Shown here piece by piece: positions 11,275 to 23,418 of a stretch of DNA of 64,000 bases. Each line of letters starts with the position of its first letter. Positions within the stretch are counted from its first letter, which is position 1. The translations under genes and the position numbers were made by a program. The stretch is from Turritopsis dohrnii (lineage: Eukaryota > Cnidaria > Hydrozoa > Anthoathecata > Oceaniidae), in assembly GCA_027922465.2 (NCBI GenBank), contig BQMF02000331.1, forward strand, positions 186,001-250,000. Reading direction: 5' to 3'. Under the pieces are notes generated by a model, which was not told where the DNA came from, did no database searches, and worked only from the letters and a program-made list of their open reading frames with translations.

Positions 11275-12605
11275 AACACTTGGGAGAATTATATAAAATA
11301 TTTTCATGCAAAGGCACCAAAATTATAAAAATTATGCAGGTTTATAGCAATTAAATATTATGTCTTTTCCTTTTCCCAGATCTCATGAAATAAGTTGAAC
11401 AACAAACAAAAACTTTAGCTGCAAACGTATGTTATTCTGAGTTCAAAAGGAATTTTTGTTTATTCTAGGGCTATTCTGTCAAACAATCCATTACAAGTCA
11501 ATGTGTTCTTCTTTTGGCTGATATTTGTCGAGTCATGTGTTTTTAGAATGTATTCAAAGTTTGAATCAAAATATAAATTTTTCTACTTCCATTGTTTCAT
11601 GTCATTGTTGTCATTGTTGATGTTGTTGAAAAAGCAACAAAGGAGACGATTAGTATATCAACAGCACGCAGAGGATGTTCTGGAAAAGATCAATATTGGA
11701 CAGGTGTTTGAATAAAGATAAGTTCGTGGATAAGGAGAAAAATTGTGCGTACTGGGCGGGGATTGGTAAATGTGTTAAGAATCCGAATTATATGCTACTC
11801 AACTGTAAATGCTGCACATGTTCTTAGCTTAAACAAGTCAGGCAATTTCTTTCGGAAATCGGAAGGTATTTCTTCTCACAAAACACTAAATTTACGATGA
11901 TATTATGCAAAAATATTTAGTTTACAAACAAGTTTGGGGTTCCAAAACGCATATGTCAACATGAAAAACAGGAAGAAACTACTTACTGTTGAGTATTTAT
12001 ATTCACTATATGAAGAATTACTTAAAAAGATACAAACCTGACTCAAACGAAAACAATGAATATTTGTCTACTAGAGAACCGTAAAAGAAAGAAAAGTCTA
12101 ATTTGTTCTTATTTTCGCTGATATTTGTCGAGTGGTTATTGAAAAGTATTCAAATTTTGAATCATTCTACAAATCTGCGACTTCCTCCACAACAATATGA
12201 TCAAAACGAACAAAAACATCTTCCATATGAGAAATGTCACAATCAAATCAAGCTCTTGTTGACTCATATGTTTTGATATAAAATACAATATGTGTGGTGT
12301 GTTTGCATAAAACTATGCTGAAACGACAAACCTCACGAAAACAAACACAAGGCCGATATTTCAATAAAAAATTTCAATTTTCGTGGATGTTTATTTGTCC
12401 ACCTGAACAAAATGTCACGCAATTTTTTATGGCCTACTTTTTCTTCATTCACTTTCTTATTTAATTTTCAACATAAATACAGCCTTTCAATTTTCTTTCA
12501 TTGATTTTTAACACGTCTTTACCCCCTGAAAATTTTACTATTTTATATCAGATCTTACAAACTTCACAATCAGTTGAAGAGTCGCCATTAGAAGAACCAG
12601 TCATA
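11275..12605. other. Upstream region of the protease gene
   Basis: No coding signal found. A TTTATATC at 12542-12549 could be a weak TATA element for the protease gene, 57 bp before its start codon. Two stretches (11500-11545 and 12100-12160) share the TGATATTTGTCGAGT motif, suggesting a small local duplication. Confidence 0.35.
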
Positions 12606-14255
12606 ATGATGTTTTCAATCATTGCTTCTGTGTTGTTACTAGCAACCTACCCTTCAGTTGAAGGTAATCTAATCGAATCTATTTGTTCTTTTATAACAAT
12701 TTTTTAACTTGAATTCAATGTTTGTACGATGGTTAAGGTTGTGGGCGCAGTTTTTATTCAGCTGGTAGAGTCATTGGTGGCTCAGTTGCAAGACACGGAG
12801 CTTGGCCGTGGCAAATTTTGTTGTTGTCAAATGGCAGACCTGGATGTGGAGGATCAATCATTAATCCTACTACAGTCGTAACTGCATCGCATTGCGTGGT
12901 TGACCAAAGAAGTGGCCGTGCGAGGTCTGCTTACACTTTTACCGTCAGGTAAAAAAATTAATGATACATAAAGATAGCTTATAGAATTCTACGACTCTTT
13001 CTGATAACACTGTTCATCAAAAACCATAAACATTCAAGAATATGCTATGGAAACAATTTTCTGCTTCCAAGCCTTAGCAGTTGCACTTCAGTCTGCATTA
13101 TTTTCTGCTATAACATAGCTAACGTCTTGTATTTATTATGTTTTATTATTCAGAGTTGGCGATAATAACAGAAGATACCGTGATGCGGATGAGAAAGATT
13201 ACCGAGTCAGTAGAGTTTACGCCAATCCAAACTTTTCATTCAGAAACTTTAGAGACGATGTCGCAGTTTTAAAACTATCGTCTCCAATCCAATTCAATCG
13301 GCACGTGCAACCAGTTTGTTTGGCAAGCAAACCACTTCCCAGCGGAACTATATGTTACATAACTGGTAAAATACTTTCACCTCAGTCCTACATTACAAGG
13401 CTGTACGTTGTTCTTCAACAATGATATTGAATTAAGAGTGAAGAAGAAGAAATCCAAAAGTTTGCAAAATTGCCATGAGAAACATGTCAATCACCCCTCG
13501 CCTAAAAACATGTTATAACACTTTTTCCTATAACACTTTTTTGTGGAAAAGCACACTTCTCACACGGACATCATCGTCACATACTGACAACACTTTCATC
13601 AATTTATCGAAGCTTTCACTTACTATGAAAAAAATAAACATTTCCTATTTCGCATTTTCTTTCATTGTTAACAAATTCAGCTCCATATATATTATAACAA
13701 ATAAATTGTTCACTACGTTGAACAATATATATCCTAACGAATGATAGACTAATCATTTCGTGAATCTTTACTGTCGGTGTTTGCGCTAGAACATGTTTAT
13801 TACCTATTGATTTCAGGATGGGGTCGTAATAACCGTAACTACAGAGACATGAGTTACCAACTGAAGCAAGCTCCTATGCCGATAGTTGATCCGAGGACTT
13901 GCAACTATTACATGAGGGTAAGGAACACATTAATAATGTAATTTAATAACAGCAAACACCATGCATAATTTTGTTTGGGCGAGTGAAGTTACCTATGTTA
14001 TTACTGTAAACTTATTTCTTGTAGAGAGTGGGTCCCTCAATTGGCGCCCATAGTTTATGTTCTGGATATGGACGAGGACGAATAAGTGGTTGTCAAGGAG
14101 ACAGCGGTGGTCCATTCGTGTGTAAAGTCAACGGAAAATGGGAGCTTCACGGAGCTGTGAGTTGGGGATCAAAAGATTGCAGCAGATACCCGAATCAGTA
14201 TACCGTGTACGCCAACATTTTCAACCTGAAAAGATGGATAGAAAATTATGCATAA
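12606..14255 (+). CDS. Secreted chymotrypsin-like serine protease (S1A), five exons
   Basis: Exons 12606-12663, 12738-12948, 13154-13365, 13817-13917 and 14025-14255 join in frame (phases 1, 2, 1, 0) into 813 nt, 270 aa. All introns are GT-AG. Exon 1 is a signal peptide (MMFSIIASVLLLATYP). A short propeptide with one Cys (CGRSFYSAGR) leads to the activation site R/VIGG. Catalytic residues are all present: His in TASHC, Asp in DDVAVLKL, Ser in GCQGDSGGP. The residue six before the active Ser is Ser, and SWG follows, which predicts chymotrypsin-like rather than trypsin-like specificity. The propeptide Cys probably pairs with the Cys of PVCLA. A digestive or venom/defence role cannot be told from sequence. 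Domain length is typical and no break is seen. Confidence 0.93.
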
Positions 14256-14263
14256 TGTAAAAG

Positions 14264-14280
14264 AATAAACTGTTAATAAA
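14264..14280 (+). terminator. Poly(A) signals of the protease gene
   Basis: Two AATAAA hexamers (14264-14269 and 14275-14280) start 9 and 20 bp after the stop codon, giving a very short 3' UTR. Confidence 0.65.
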
Positions 14281-14933
14281 AATTAGAGCAGATTAACGAT
14301 CATTTTTGCCATTCAGTTCCTCCAAATTTCCTAAAAATTCACTTCATTAGAAACTCATCGCTCTTGGAACAAAATCACAATTTCATCGAACAGCTTCTCG
14401 GTATTAGTTTTGAAGCATGCAACCAGTTGTGTCTGAAATTACGGTCGAATAATTAATCAATGGCAGCTAAAAGATAAGTATAGCCATTTGGTCTATCTTG
14501 CCCAACGGCTACTGTGCAACCATTCCTAATGCTGCTTGTTAGTCGGAGTGGAAAATGCGACATGAGTGGGACTAGAACTTGGGTGACAGCAGCCACAAAC
14601 CAGTCCAATATGCTTTATGACGTTTTTAAATGTCAGACATAATGTTGAAATGTTTATAATGATTTTAAACATTGAACAAAGCTGTTTTTGATTCGTTTTT
14701 ATGTACTTTCACATCTTTAAGCACTAACTTGCGAAGGAGTGCATTTCAAAACTTCTTCTAACGATAAAAGAAACTCAAGTACAGACTCAGTCGGATATCA
14801 TTGGTTTGAAGAAAACTAAATGAAGAAGTTTGTTCTCTAATTAGAAATGTCCACTCGCAGGAAAGTTAGAATTATTTACCAATTTCAAGGAAACAAAAGC
14901 ACCTTGGGTCGTTAATAAAGCTGTATTTGTGAA
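14281..14933. other. No supported gene
   Basis: No coding signal on either strand; no repeat recognised. Confidence 0.4.
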
Positions 14934-15455
14934 ATGAAAACGGTACAATTTAATAAGCAAATACATGTTTGTCAAGTAATTTTGCTAGTTCAATGTTTCT
15001 ATACTTTTTTATCAAAGTCTTCGGATGCACAATTGCGTTATCGAATATCGAATATAACATGGATTGAACGCGAACGGATGGACAATACAATAATGAACTC
15101 ATACTTTACAACCAATGCTACTAGAAAATCACTTCAACCATTGCATTCGAGTCACATATGCGTGATTTCCACGATTGCAAAAACGTTTGGTCTCCTCTTA
15201 TTGCAAAAGAAAATCTCCTCTTATTGCAAAAGAAAAACAAAGAAAAGTAAACAAAGAAGACAAATTTTTAAAAAACCGCATACCACAACAACCTCCTCAA
15301 TTAGGGAGATTCGTAAACTCGACATGCCTGCTACACGAAAAAAATCAATTACTTGTGAGAATTTTTTTAAAACTGTTCTACTAAAACGGTGCTTCAGAGA
15401 TTTAAAGCCTATTGTTGTATCAAATGAAACATCATTACTTTGCACGCTTATTTGA
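14934..15455 (+). CDS. Hypothetical 173-aa protein
   Basis: An uninterrupted 173-codon frame from an ATG. Given the low GC content, a stop-free run this long is unlikely by chance. The N-terminus has a hydrophobic stretch (residues 13-25, CQVILLVQCFYTF) that could be a signal peptide or anchor. A highly basic region follows at about residues 95-125 (KRKTKKSKQRR). A 22-23-nt tandem duplication (about 15188-15232) lies inside the ORF. I recognise no family and see no transposon domain. It could be a real single-exon gene, one exon of a larger gene, or chance. Confidence 0.3.
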   Translation: MKTVQFNKQIHVCQVILLVQCFYTFLSKSSDAQLRYRISNITWIERERMDNTIMNSYFTTNATRKSLQPLHSSHICVISTIAKTFGLLLLQKKISSYCKRKTKKSKQRRQIFKKPHTTTTSSIREIRKLDMPATRKKSITCENFFKTVLLKRCFRDLKPIVVSNETSLLCTLI

Positions 15456-17215
15456 AGTGTTCATGTGAAGTCTCTAATGACTTTGTAAGGAAAAATTCAC
15501 GAACGACTCTACTAAGTTGTATATAATTCCCTACAAATCTATAGAAAAATAGTTTCGTGTAAATGAAACATGATTTTTCCGAATCCCGCTAATATCAGTG
15601 TATACCAAGCAACTTGGCTTTTTTTCAAATTTTTATAAGTGCTTAATTCTAAGGCATAGTAAGGCATAGTTTCTTGTAGCTACGTGTAAAGTGACTCGCG
15701 AACGTAAAAACAAAGGTTCAGGGTATTTCTTTGAGACTCCAGGAATGCACACCTGAAAAATAAAAAGTTGTAGAAAAAAATATGAAAAACATATTTTTAA
15801 AAATTTTTAAAATTTTGGAGAAAACAAATTCCGAAAAGATGTATCCTATCGTTTTCCAAATAATTTCAAAGTTTGTAGGAACAGACATTTAAAGGATTTT
15901 CCAGAATTATCCAATATTTTGTTTTCTCGATAAGAAAACAATTAATAAGATTTGTTATTTCTTGAATGCTTCATCTAACTCTTTCATAGATCAATTCTTG
16001 AATTCAGCTTCGAACACGGCTGTTTAGTACGCGAAATTAAAATAAAGCGGAGCGCGTATTGTTTTCACGAAGCTGCAATTACACATGGTGCATTCAGAAA
16101 GCATGATCTAGTCCATTAAATATCTGAACGAAGATCTCTTTAATCAAAGACTCTCTGGATATAAAAAAGTGTATTTCGTCGTTTCTAATCTTTGGAATAC
16201 ATAATAATCACAGAAGTTATCAGAGAGTTAAAGGGTTATTAGAGAATTTTACTTGAGAAGCTTATAAAGTTTTGTTATGGTTCTCCATAGCAACCCCCTT
16301 GGAGATGGACTTTGTACGAAATAAGTATAACCTGGAGTTTTTTAGGTATCAAATATTATGTAATGGAGTTGTTTATAGATGCATCAACACTATAGAAAGA
16401 TCTGTGACTGTAGCCTTTTTGGATTTCTGCGAAAGCAAGAAATACATTAAAACCGGCTCTGTTCTTTTTCTTCTTCTTCTTACTGTCCAAACCTAGCGGT
16501 TTTTTGTATATTTCGTGCGTGCGTTTACATGAAACTAAAACAGCGTGCAATGCATGTCATGTCTCCCAGCGAAGAAACCCTTTTAGATTTACAAAAGTTT
16601 CTTTGATTAATATTAAATGGATTTTAAAAGAAGAAATACATATTTTAAGATGAAAAAAGAAAATCTGTAGAAGAAACTTCGAATTATCTTGAATTGTGAT
16701 CATTCTGAAGTTCTCAACATTTTGTAAACAGAAGGGTGAAAAAGGTATATATACATTTTTTTGTTTTTAAGTGAAAACACAAACATCTTCGTTTGTTTTG
16801 GTATATGGGTTGTTACTATTTTTAAGCTTTGGATACTGAAGCTCAGCTCTTCAGCTCCAACATCAAAAATGTGTGTCTACTCTGCACCACTTACATACTT
16901 TTAATGTTTTTAATGTTTCAATGTTTGATCAATTTTTAAGTTATACTGCCAATGCCCCTTATTACAAATGGCTTTCCTAATCACAATAGCAAATTAAAAC
17001 TTCTTCCAACTGTCTGTAAATTCAAAACACTGCACATCATGTAACAATACAAAACTGTCCTTTCAGCATATATATATATAAGTATATACTTTTAATGATC
17101 AAGATTTTTGTTTACTTTTTTTGTTTGCAATCTTGAGAATTTTGTTCGTAGTTAAGAACATTGGCAGTAGTGTTTAAAAAATATGATTTACATACGTAAT
17201 CACTGTGATATCTGA
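15456..17215. other. No supported gene
   Basis: AT-rich. Short ORFs such as 16272-16496 have no family signal. A short TA microsatellite lies at about 17068-17080. Confidence 0.4.
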
Positions 17216-17345
17216 AAAGATCAATATAAGCTTAATATCATTTCTTACTCCCAAAATAAAGGATGTTTTATGTCATTCAGATCAATTTAGTTTATCGGTG
17301 TTTCATATAGTGTCATATAATGTGTCATATAATGTCCTGAGGTGC
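17216..17345 (+). repeat. Interspersed repeat, copy A
   Basis: Shares an ordered series of blocks with 17636-17900 and 50336-50560: TCAATATA, TTAATAT, AAAATAAA and a GTCATTCAGAT-like block, followed by a TCATATAGTG-type block. Non-coding family of unknown class. Confidence 0.55.
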
Positions 17346-17635
17346 ATATGAAATCAGAAATGCAATGTTATGTTATCATTTAACCGATTTTTCAAATTTC
17401 TTAAAGAATTTTTATAAACAGGATACGAATGTTAACTTAGATCAAGAACATTTGTAAATTCATGCCGTATTGCTAATCAAACCAAAATAGAAATTTCTGA
17501 TTTCGGTTATATGTTGATTTTGGTCTATGTGGATGTGATTTGCATGACCAAAACTTGCTTGCTTTTTTGTGCTACTAGGAAAATAACACATTAACATTAA
17601 GTATCAAATACAGAACTTTGAGAGGTTATGAGTCA

Positions 17636-17900
17636 ATATATCCTTAATATTATTTCGTACTAACAAAATAAAGAATATTTTATTTCATTCAGATGTAATC
17701 CAGTTTATTGGCTGTGTATACATTAAAAGTCTCACATAGTGCCAATTATCTTTTGATAAATGTCCTGGGGAGTACAATAGAAATGTAATGTTTTATTTTG
17801 CAAATCATGTAACCTTTTTCAAATTTCAAGTATGTCATATGCTCTTTTATTTTCATACTTCAGCATATTTCGCAGAAATCCTTTTGCCTGTTAAGGCATC
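17636..17900 (+). repeat. Interspersed repeat, copy B
   Basis: Same block order as copy A. It extends further, to a CCTTTTGCCTGTTAAGGCAT block that also matches about 26485-26510 and, more weakly, about 50530-50550. Confidence 0.55.
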
Positions 17901-20110
17901 TTGTTTTTTTTGTTTTGCAAATAGATCCTGAAGTGGAAAAATATTTTAAGTGTGAAGCACATTTTTCAGGATAACAATTTGATACACAGGTATTTTCCTT
18001 TAGTGATAATACATACAGCACAGCACATATAAATTAATTTGATGCTGATAACTTTCTTCATTTTACTGCCGGTTTGATTTTGAGCTCCGAGAGGGTATAT
18101 ACGTAGATAATAGAGTATAGAGTAGTGCTGATTCATGAGATACTCTAATATGTCTGACAGGATTTTTGATGTCACTGTATCAATGTCTCATTTGTTTGAA
18201 TGAATGCTCTCTCCACCCTGCTCTCTATAGAAAGCTGATGTTCCATTTTCTTAAGAAATGGGATCATGTGATGTACCATCATGTGAATTTTTGGACTGAT
18301 GTTTATATCAGGGCAGTTTTTATGGAGAAAATCCAAAAATTCTGATATCAATATTTGTAAAAAAAAATTGAAACTTACACAATGTTGTATAATTATTTAT
18401 TCGAACATGGTCAAAAATAGTACCCACCCAGTGAATCATTTTTTTCAACTGACAGTGCCCAACTGAGTTAAAAATGTTGTGACATCTGCTAAATTTCAAG
18501 AAGAGTGTTTCAAATAACTTCATGCTCTGATTTATTATGCAATTGGATGTTGTTGGTATGCTGTTTGACAACATTAGGAATACTGTTACATAAAACTTTA
18601 GTGCTCTCTCCCTGAAAATTGTTTGAACTTAATTAAGAGAAATGTTTCTGTGTTATGACTAAGTACGAATTCCAAGACAAATCTACCTGAAGTGGTGATA
18701 TGCTTGACACTGATTTATTTTAATTCACACCAAGTGATGAAGTACTCACACCAATGTTTTCTGGCATGTCTATGTTAAGGTCAGGAGATTCTTTTTCCTC
18801 TTATTTATTTTTTATTTATTTCTCTAGATGGCTAATTGCTGGCTGATGATTCATTGTTTGTTGCCATTATCTGTTACATCTTCTGTAACCTCTTGTTGAA
18901 GTATTTCAAGATGATCTTCCAACTCATGAATATCGATGTTAAGCTGTTGTTTATGTTTCAATAGTTCGATAAAATTGCCACAACAAGTGTCAAAATAGGA
19001 AATTTCCTGTGCAAGCTGGATCAATGTCTAATTCATTGTAAAATGATTCAAGCATGTTGAACAATTTCGAAAAAACACCTTATGTGAATGTAACACATGA
19101 ATTTTATGGAAATGATATCTATCTTTCCTTGGCATACTGAGTGGTGTTATCCAATTTAAAACTGGTCACTGATTTATTTCTAAGACACTACCTAAACATG
19201 CAACTAGCTTCTCACTCTTGGAGAAAACAGTTTTTTTACTTTTTTTAATTTTTATTTTTGTTTACTACCATTTAATTTATCTTTCCATTTTCTGTTGTAT
19301 ATATTTATTTGCAGCTATATGTTTTGCCTTCCTTTTTGTTGGCCACCTCCTTTGTTTAAATTTTTCTACTGGAGTGGTCTCCAGTCTTTATTTCGTCTTT
19401 TTATATACTTTGTATTTAATTTTTTTGTGACAAATAATATAAATATTCTATTCTATTCTGTTCTTCAACATGTAGGGCAATCAGTGTTAGTGTACACAGT
19501 ACAATGTAACTATAATTTTTACTGTACATTGTAGGATGAATGTTGGATAAATCTTCTTTAAAGTTGAGCCTAAATACATTATTCAACCTCTCAATGTTGT
19601 CACAAACATAATAAAATATTTTCCAGTTATTGTACATCCACAAATTCGACAAATTATGTCAACGAAAAATTGCTGAAGTTTTATCCTCGATAACTTTACG
19701 ATAAAAATGGCTAGGTAACTAAACTTTTACTGCCAATTTCTGAACCTTTTGAGAACCCAAAAATAAATGTTTGACAACTCAAAAAACTCTATAACATTGT
19801 AAAAGACGCATGGTTTTGCACCTCAGTTTTGAACCGTCATAAACGGAAGGCCTCTTTAGGGAGTTTAAACTACCTTTAATTTAATCCAAAGTACTTTCAG
19901 TTTTTGAAATTGATATTCTCTAGGGGCACGTGTTTCCTTATTCATTCATTAATCTTGAAGTTTCCATTCAAAACTCTTTTTAAATCTGCGTTCAAAAAGT
20001 TGGAGGTTTCCCTCCCGACTTGTTTACATTTTTTATAACTCGCTCCAGGCCTCCATAAAAAACGCTTAGATTCGTAAAACTGCCAGTTGAAACAGCCGTG
20101 GCGTAGAGGT
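17901..20110. other. No supported gene; possible LINE 3' tail
   Basis: The piece 19217-19455 ends with ATTCTATTCTATTCTGTTCT after a long T-rich stretch, as LINE 3' ends with short tandem tails do. No reverse transcriptase remains nearby. The other ORFs of this stretch, for example minus 18320-18574, show no known domain. Confidence 0.35.
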
Positions 20111-20556
20111 CACGAAAAATTAAATTAAGTAATTCGCAATGATAAGTGTGCTCATGTGGTAGAGATCGATAAACTGATCAAAAAAATGTATGGGATCGTT
20201 TCGCTACGACCAACCCTTCCGGAGATATCCTTGATCAAATATTTTGATGACGTCACAGACCCGTCTCCCCAAAAAAATTAGACTCAAATTTTTCATCACC
20301 CCATCACTTGTATCGCGGACCCCAAAAAACGTCAGTTATCTCTATTGATTACCGAGATAATTTTCCCTAAACGTCGCATTCGATTAGGGTCTCAATACAA
20401 TCGTTTCACACTGACGTCGCGCACAAGAAGAGAAATAATTTATGTGTGATCTTACATTGCTGACTCCCAGATTTCTTTTGCAGTTAACATCTACCATTTA
20501 GCGTGACTTACAAACAAACAAACAGACAGATGGAGAATCGCCTATTAATATATAGA
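20111..20556 (-). mobile_element. Helitron-like element, copy 2a
   Basis: Minus-strand copy of the family at 1451-1955. Its 5' terminus (TCTATATATTAATAG on the minus strand) is at 20556 and abuts the 3' CTAG of copy 2b with no intervening base. The 3' end is degenerate: homology fades near 20111 without the CTAG hairpin. It carries TGACGTCA at 20248-20255 and the conserved core block near GATCAAAAAAATGTATGGGA. Confidence 0.7.
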
Positions 20557-21740
20557 CTAGCCGCCCATGTTCAGTATGCGTTGTGTCATCTTCAGATTTC
20601 ACGAAAAATAAAATTAAAGAATTGGAAATGATAAGTGTGCAATAAGTGACAATGATAAGTAGAGCTCGAAAAACCGATCAAAAAAATGTATGGGATCGTT
20701 TTGCTACGACCAACCGTTACGGAGATATCGTTGATCAAACATATTGATGACGTCATAGAACCCTCGCCCCCCCTTCAAAAAAAAAAATAGACCCAAATTT
20801 TTCGTCACCCTATCGCCTGTATTGCAGACCCCAAAAAACGTCAGTTATCTCTCTTGGTTACGGAGATAATTTTCCCTAAACGTCACATTATTGCACTTAA
20901 AACCAGCGATAAGACTTCCTTTGCTGCTGGCTTTATCGCTTAATAAAGCTCGTTTGCACGTCAAGAGAAATACGTTCCTTGTGTTTCAAATCTTGCATGT
21001 TCTTAACTCAGCCGTTCACTGTCGCAGTCGAATTTAAAATGTCAGTAGACTTTCTTGCTTTACACAATGCATTCCGAACGTGAACTTCACGTGGTTTTTA
21101 TTTACGACTTTAAACCAATCAAATATCAGTTTAGCAATACACTCAAAACGCAGAGAGAAAAAACTTCTTAACTTATTATTAGCTTTTGTTTTATGTGCTC
21201 TAACATGGGTGCTGTCAGAAGTAGGTGAAAAAATGGTTTTCTTCTTAAAAAGATCACAGGGGAGGAGAAAAGAATGCACGTGCTAAATGAATGAAGTGTA
21301 TAAAAAACGTTCGATCAGATTAAAATAGATTAAAAGAAATCGATTAAAAGAAATTAAGACAACTATTAAGACAAAAGCAAAAAAAATAAAATATTTTGTT
21401 TCATGATTCTCTTTTTTTTACCTATCGGTTTTTAAACATTTTGATTGCTCGAAAAAATGTTTAATCAGTTAGTTTCTTTGTATTCAGTTGATGTACTGTT
21501 TTCAAAGCCAAGTCAACGTGGAATATAAAACTAACAATAATGATAAAAACAAAACGTTATTCCTATTAGTTCATCAGCCAAAAAAGGTCACGTTTGATTG
21601 GGGTTGCAATGTATTTGCTTCGAACTCACGTCGCACACAAAAAAAGAAATAATTTCGCTCACAACTCAATCTACCATTTTGCGTGACTTACAAACAAACA
21701 AACAAACAAACAAACAGAGAATAGACTATTAATATATAGA
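20557..21740 (-). mobile_element. Helitron-like element, copy 2b, with a 0.7-kb insert
   Basis: On the minus strand it starts TCTATATATTAATAG at 21740, preceded by A, and ends CTAG at 20557. The end hairpin is partly deleted. Both family halves are recognisable (20557-20889 and about 21586-21740), separated by about 700 bp found in no other copy. TGACGTCA occurs at 20748-20755. The insert edges carry imperfect direct repeats (TCACATT near 20889, TCACGTT near 21590), so a nested insertion is at least as likely as captured sequence. Confidence 0.65.
20890..21585. other. Unique insert within Helitron copy 2b
   Basis: Opens with a hairpin-forming stretch (CCAGCGATAAG ... TTTATCGC near 20905-20942). 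Contains ORFs of 68 codons (plus, 21080-21286) and 81 codons (minus, 21034-21279) without recognised domains. No terminal inverted repeats. Origin unknown. Confidence 0.4.
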
Positions 21741-22109
21741 TTTATGAACGACGTTTCATCTGTATACTTAACATTTCATTCATTGTAAGTTATATATAGT
21801 TATATTATACGAAGTTGTATTACAAATTTTCCATTGCACGCTATGGTTCTGCTATTATGTATCAAATTTTTATCCAAAAGATTTTTATTTATATTCAGTG
21901 TAAATATTTTTAATAATATTTATGAAAGAAGTTTCATTTTTATTATCTATGTTTTTATCCTGACAAAGAATGTATAAGAGCTATATCTTTTTTGTCAAGA
22001 TACGTGTTCTCTCCTACACCGCTTTATTTTCTTCCTACCTCTGGACTTTTCCAATTTGAACTGACCGATTGGAGTAAATTCAACGCATCCTAAAAGCATT
22101 CGAAATTTA

Positions 22110-22505
22110 GTTATAAGTACGTTATTAAAACATTCAAGGAACGTTCATACGGCAACGTCCTCAGAACGTCCTGTGGCCGTCCGGAAATGACTTTGTCGCT
22201 TGTTTCAAATGAGGACGTCATTATAACGTTATGTGATGACGTTTATATAACGTCCTCAGGAAGTTCTTTTGCCGGCTGGGTTATAAGAAAATTTCAAAAA
22301 AGAAAAAAAAAATAAGAAAATTTTACGTTAAATGACGTTATTCTAACATTAACAATTCAATTTTTGTAATGCTGTACTTACGTTAACGTAACGTTATTTA
22401 TTTAACGTCAAAAATTAACGTTGGTGTGACGTTGATTTATTGTTGGTAACGTTGAACCAAGAATCAACGTTAGACTAACGTTAAATAAACGTCAGGTGCC
22501 TGCTA
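22110..22505. repeat. AACGT-dense repeat block
   Basis: AACGT or its reverse complement ACGTT occurs more than twenty times in about 400 bp, in variably spaced palindromic settings (TAACGTTA, AACGTC). The end reads CAGGTGCCTGCTAGG, and a related GCCGGCTGGG lies at 22273-22282. A similar but distinct ACGTC-rich block lies at 57288-57480 and starts CCCAGCTGGG. Repeats of this look are widespread in aquatic animal genomes. Class unknown. Confidence 0.6.
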
Positions 22506-23418
22506 GGTCCATAATGACTTTAATGATGTTCAGCAATCTTTGATAAAAGAAACAATTATCTTCGGAGATCATCCAATATATCAATTACAAAGTAAATTGA
22601 TAATCATGAATTTAAACCTGTTTTGTCTCTCCTTCAGCGACTATGACATGATTGCATGCTTAGTCAACCATAAAAAAAGTTTGGGCCTAAACTTTACATG
22701 CAAACTTATCCTTTGATATTGCAGTCTGTTTCATCGTGCAAATAAAACAATGACTCAGAGGGTTTAGTGAAATGGTTAAGTGAATCTACAACTAAGCATA
22801 CATTATCTTTGGATATGCTAATGCAGGTTTACAAAGTCCTGAATAAATTATTGTCGTGTTATGTAACTGCAAAGCAATGGCTGCGTAAAAATTGCTCTGA
22901 TTATTTAAGACTGAAAATCACATGAAAAACAGAAGGATAAAGAACTGGTTACTTAAACTGCCAAGTGTCATGCTTAAGTATGAATTTTTACTGCTGACTG
23001 AGAAAAATTGAAGACTTCTTATAGTTCTAGAATGTATTTTCATAAACTGGTTAAAACTTGTTATATGCCCTATCTTTGTTAAATTGTAAATTTGCAAGCT
23101 TGATGAAGGCTTGATCTTTGGTATAACAAAAACACATACAAAGAATGAGGCAATATGTATTTTTGACACGCAGACTTAATTAAGATTTTGGTAATTTGAG
23201 CATCATTTTCTTATAAACTATTTTCTTATAAAAACAAACTTTTCATCAAACAAAATGGGTCCATCAAAACAAGTTTTGATTCCTTTTTGACGCATTTGAG
23301 TCAAATTTCATCAAGCAGTTGTTGAGTGCAAAACATAGACGATAGAAGGTCTTTGGAACGTTTTGACATTTGCATATTCTATTTCGAGACAAACAAAACA
23401 AGGGGTCTGTTACAAAAG
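22506..23418. other. No supported gene
   Basis: The minus-strand 83-codon ORF at 22918-23169 has no recognised domain. Adjacent minus-strand frames look like decayed coding sequence but could not be assigned. Confidence 0.3.

Noticed and set aside
13475..13744. 89-codon ORF inside the protease gene
   Set aside because: It lies wholly in intron 3 of the protease gene and has no family signal.
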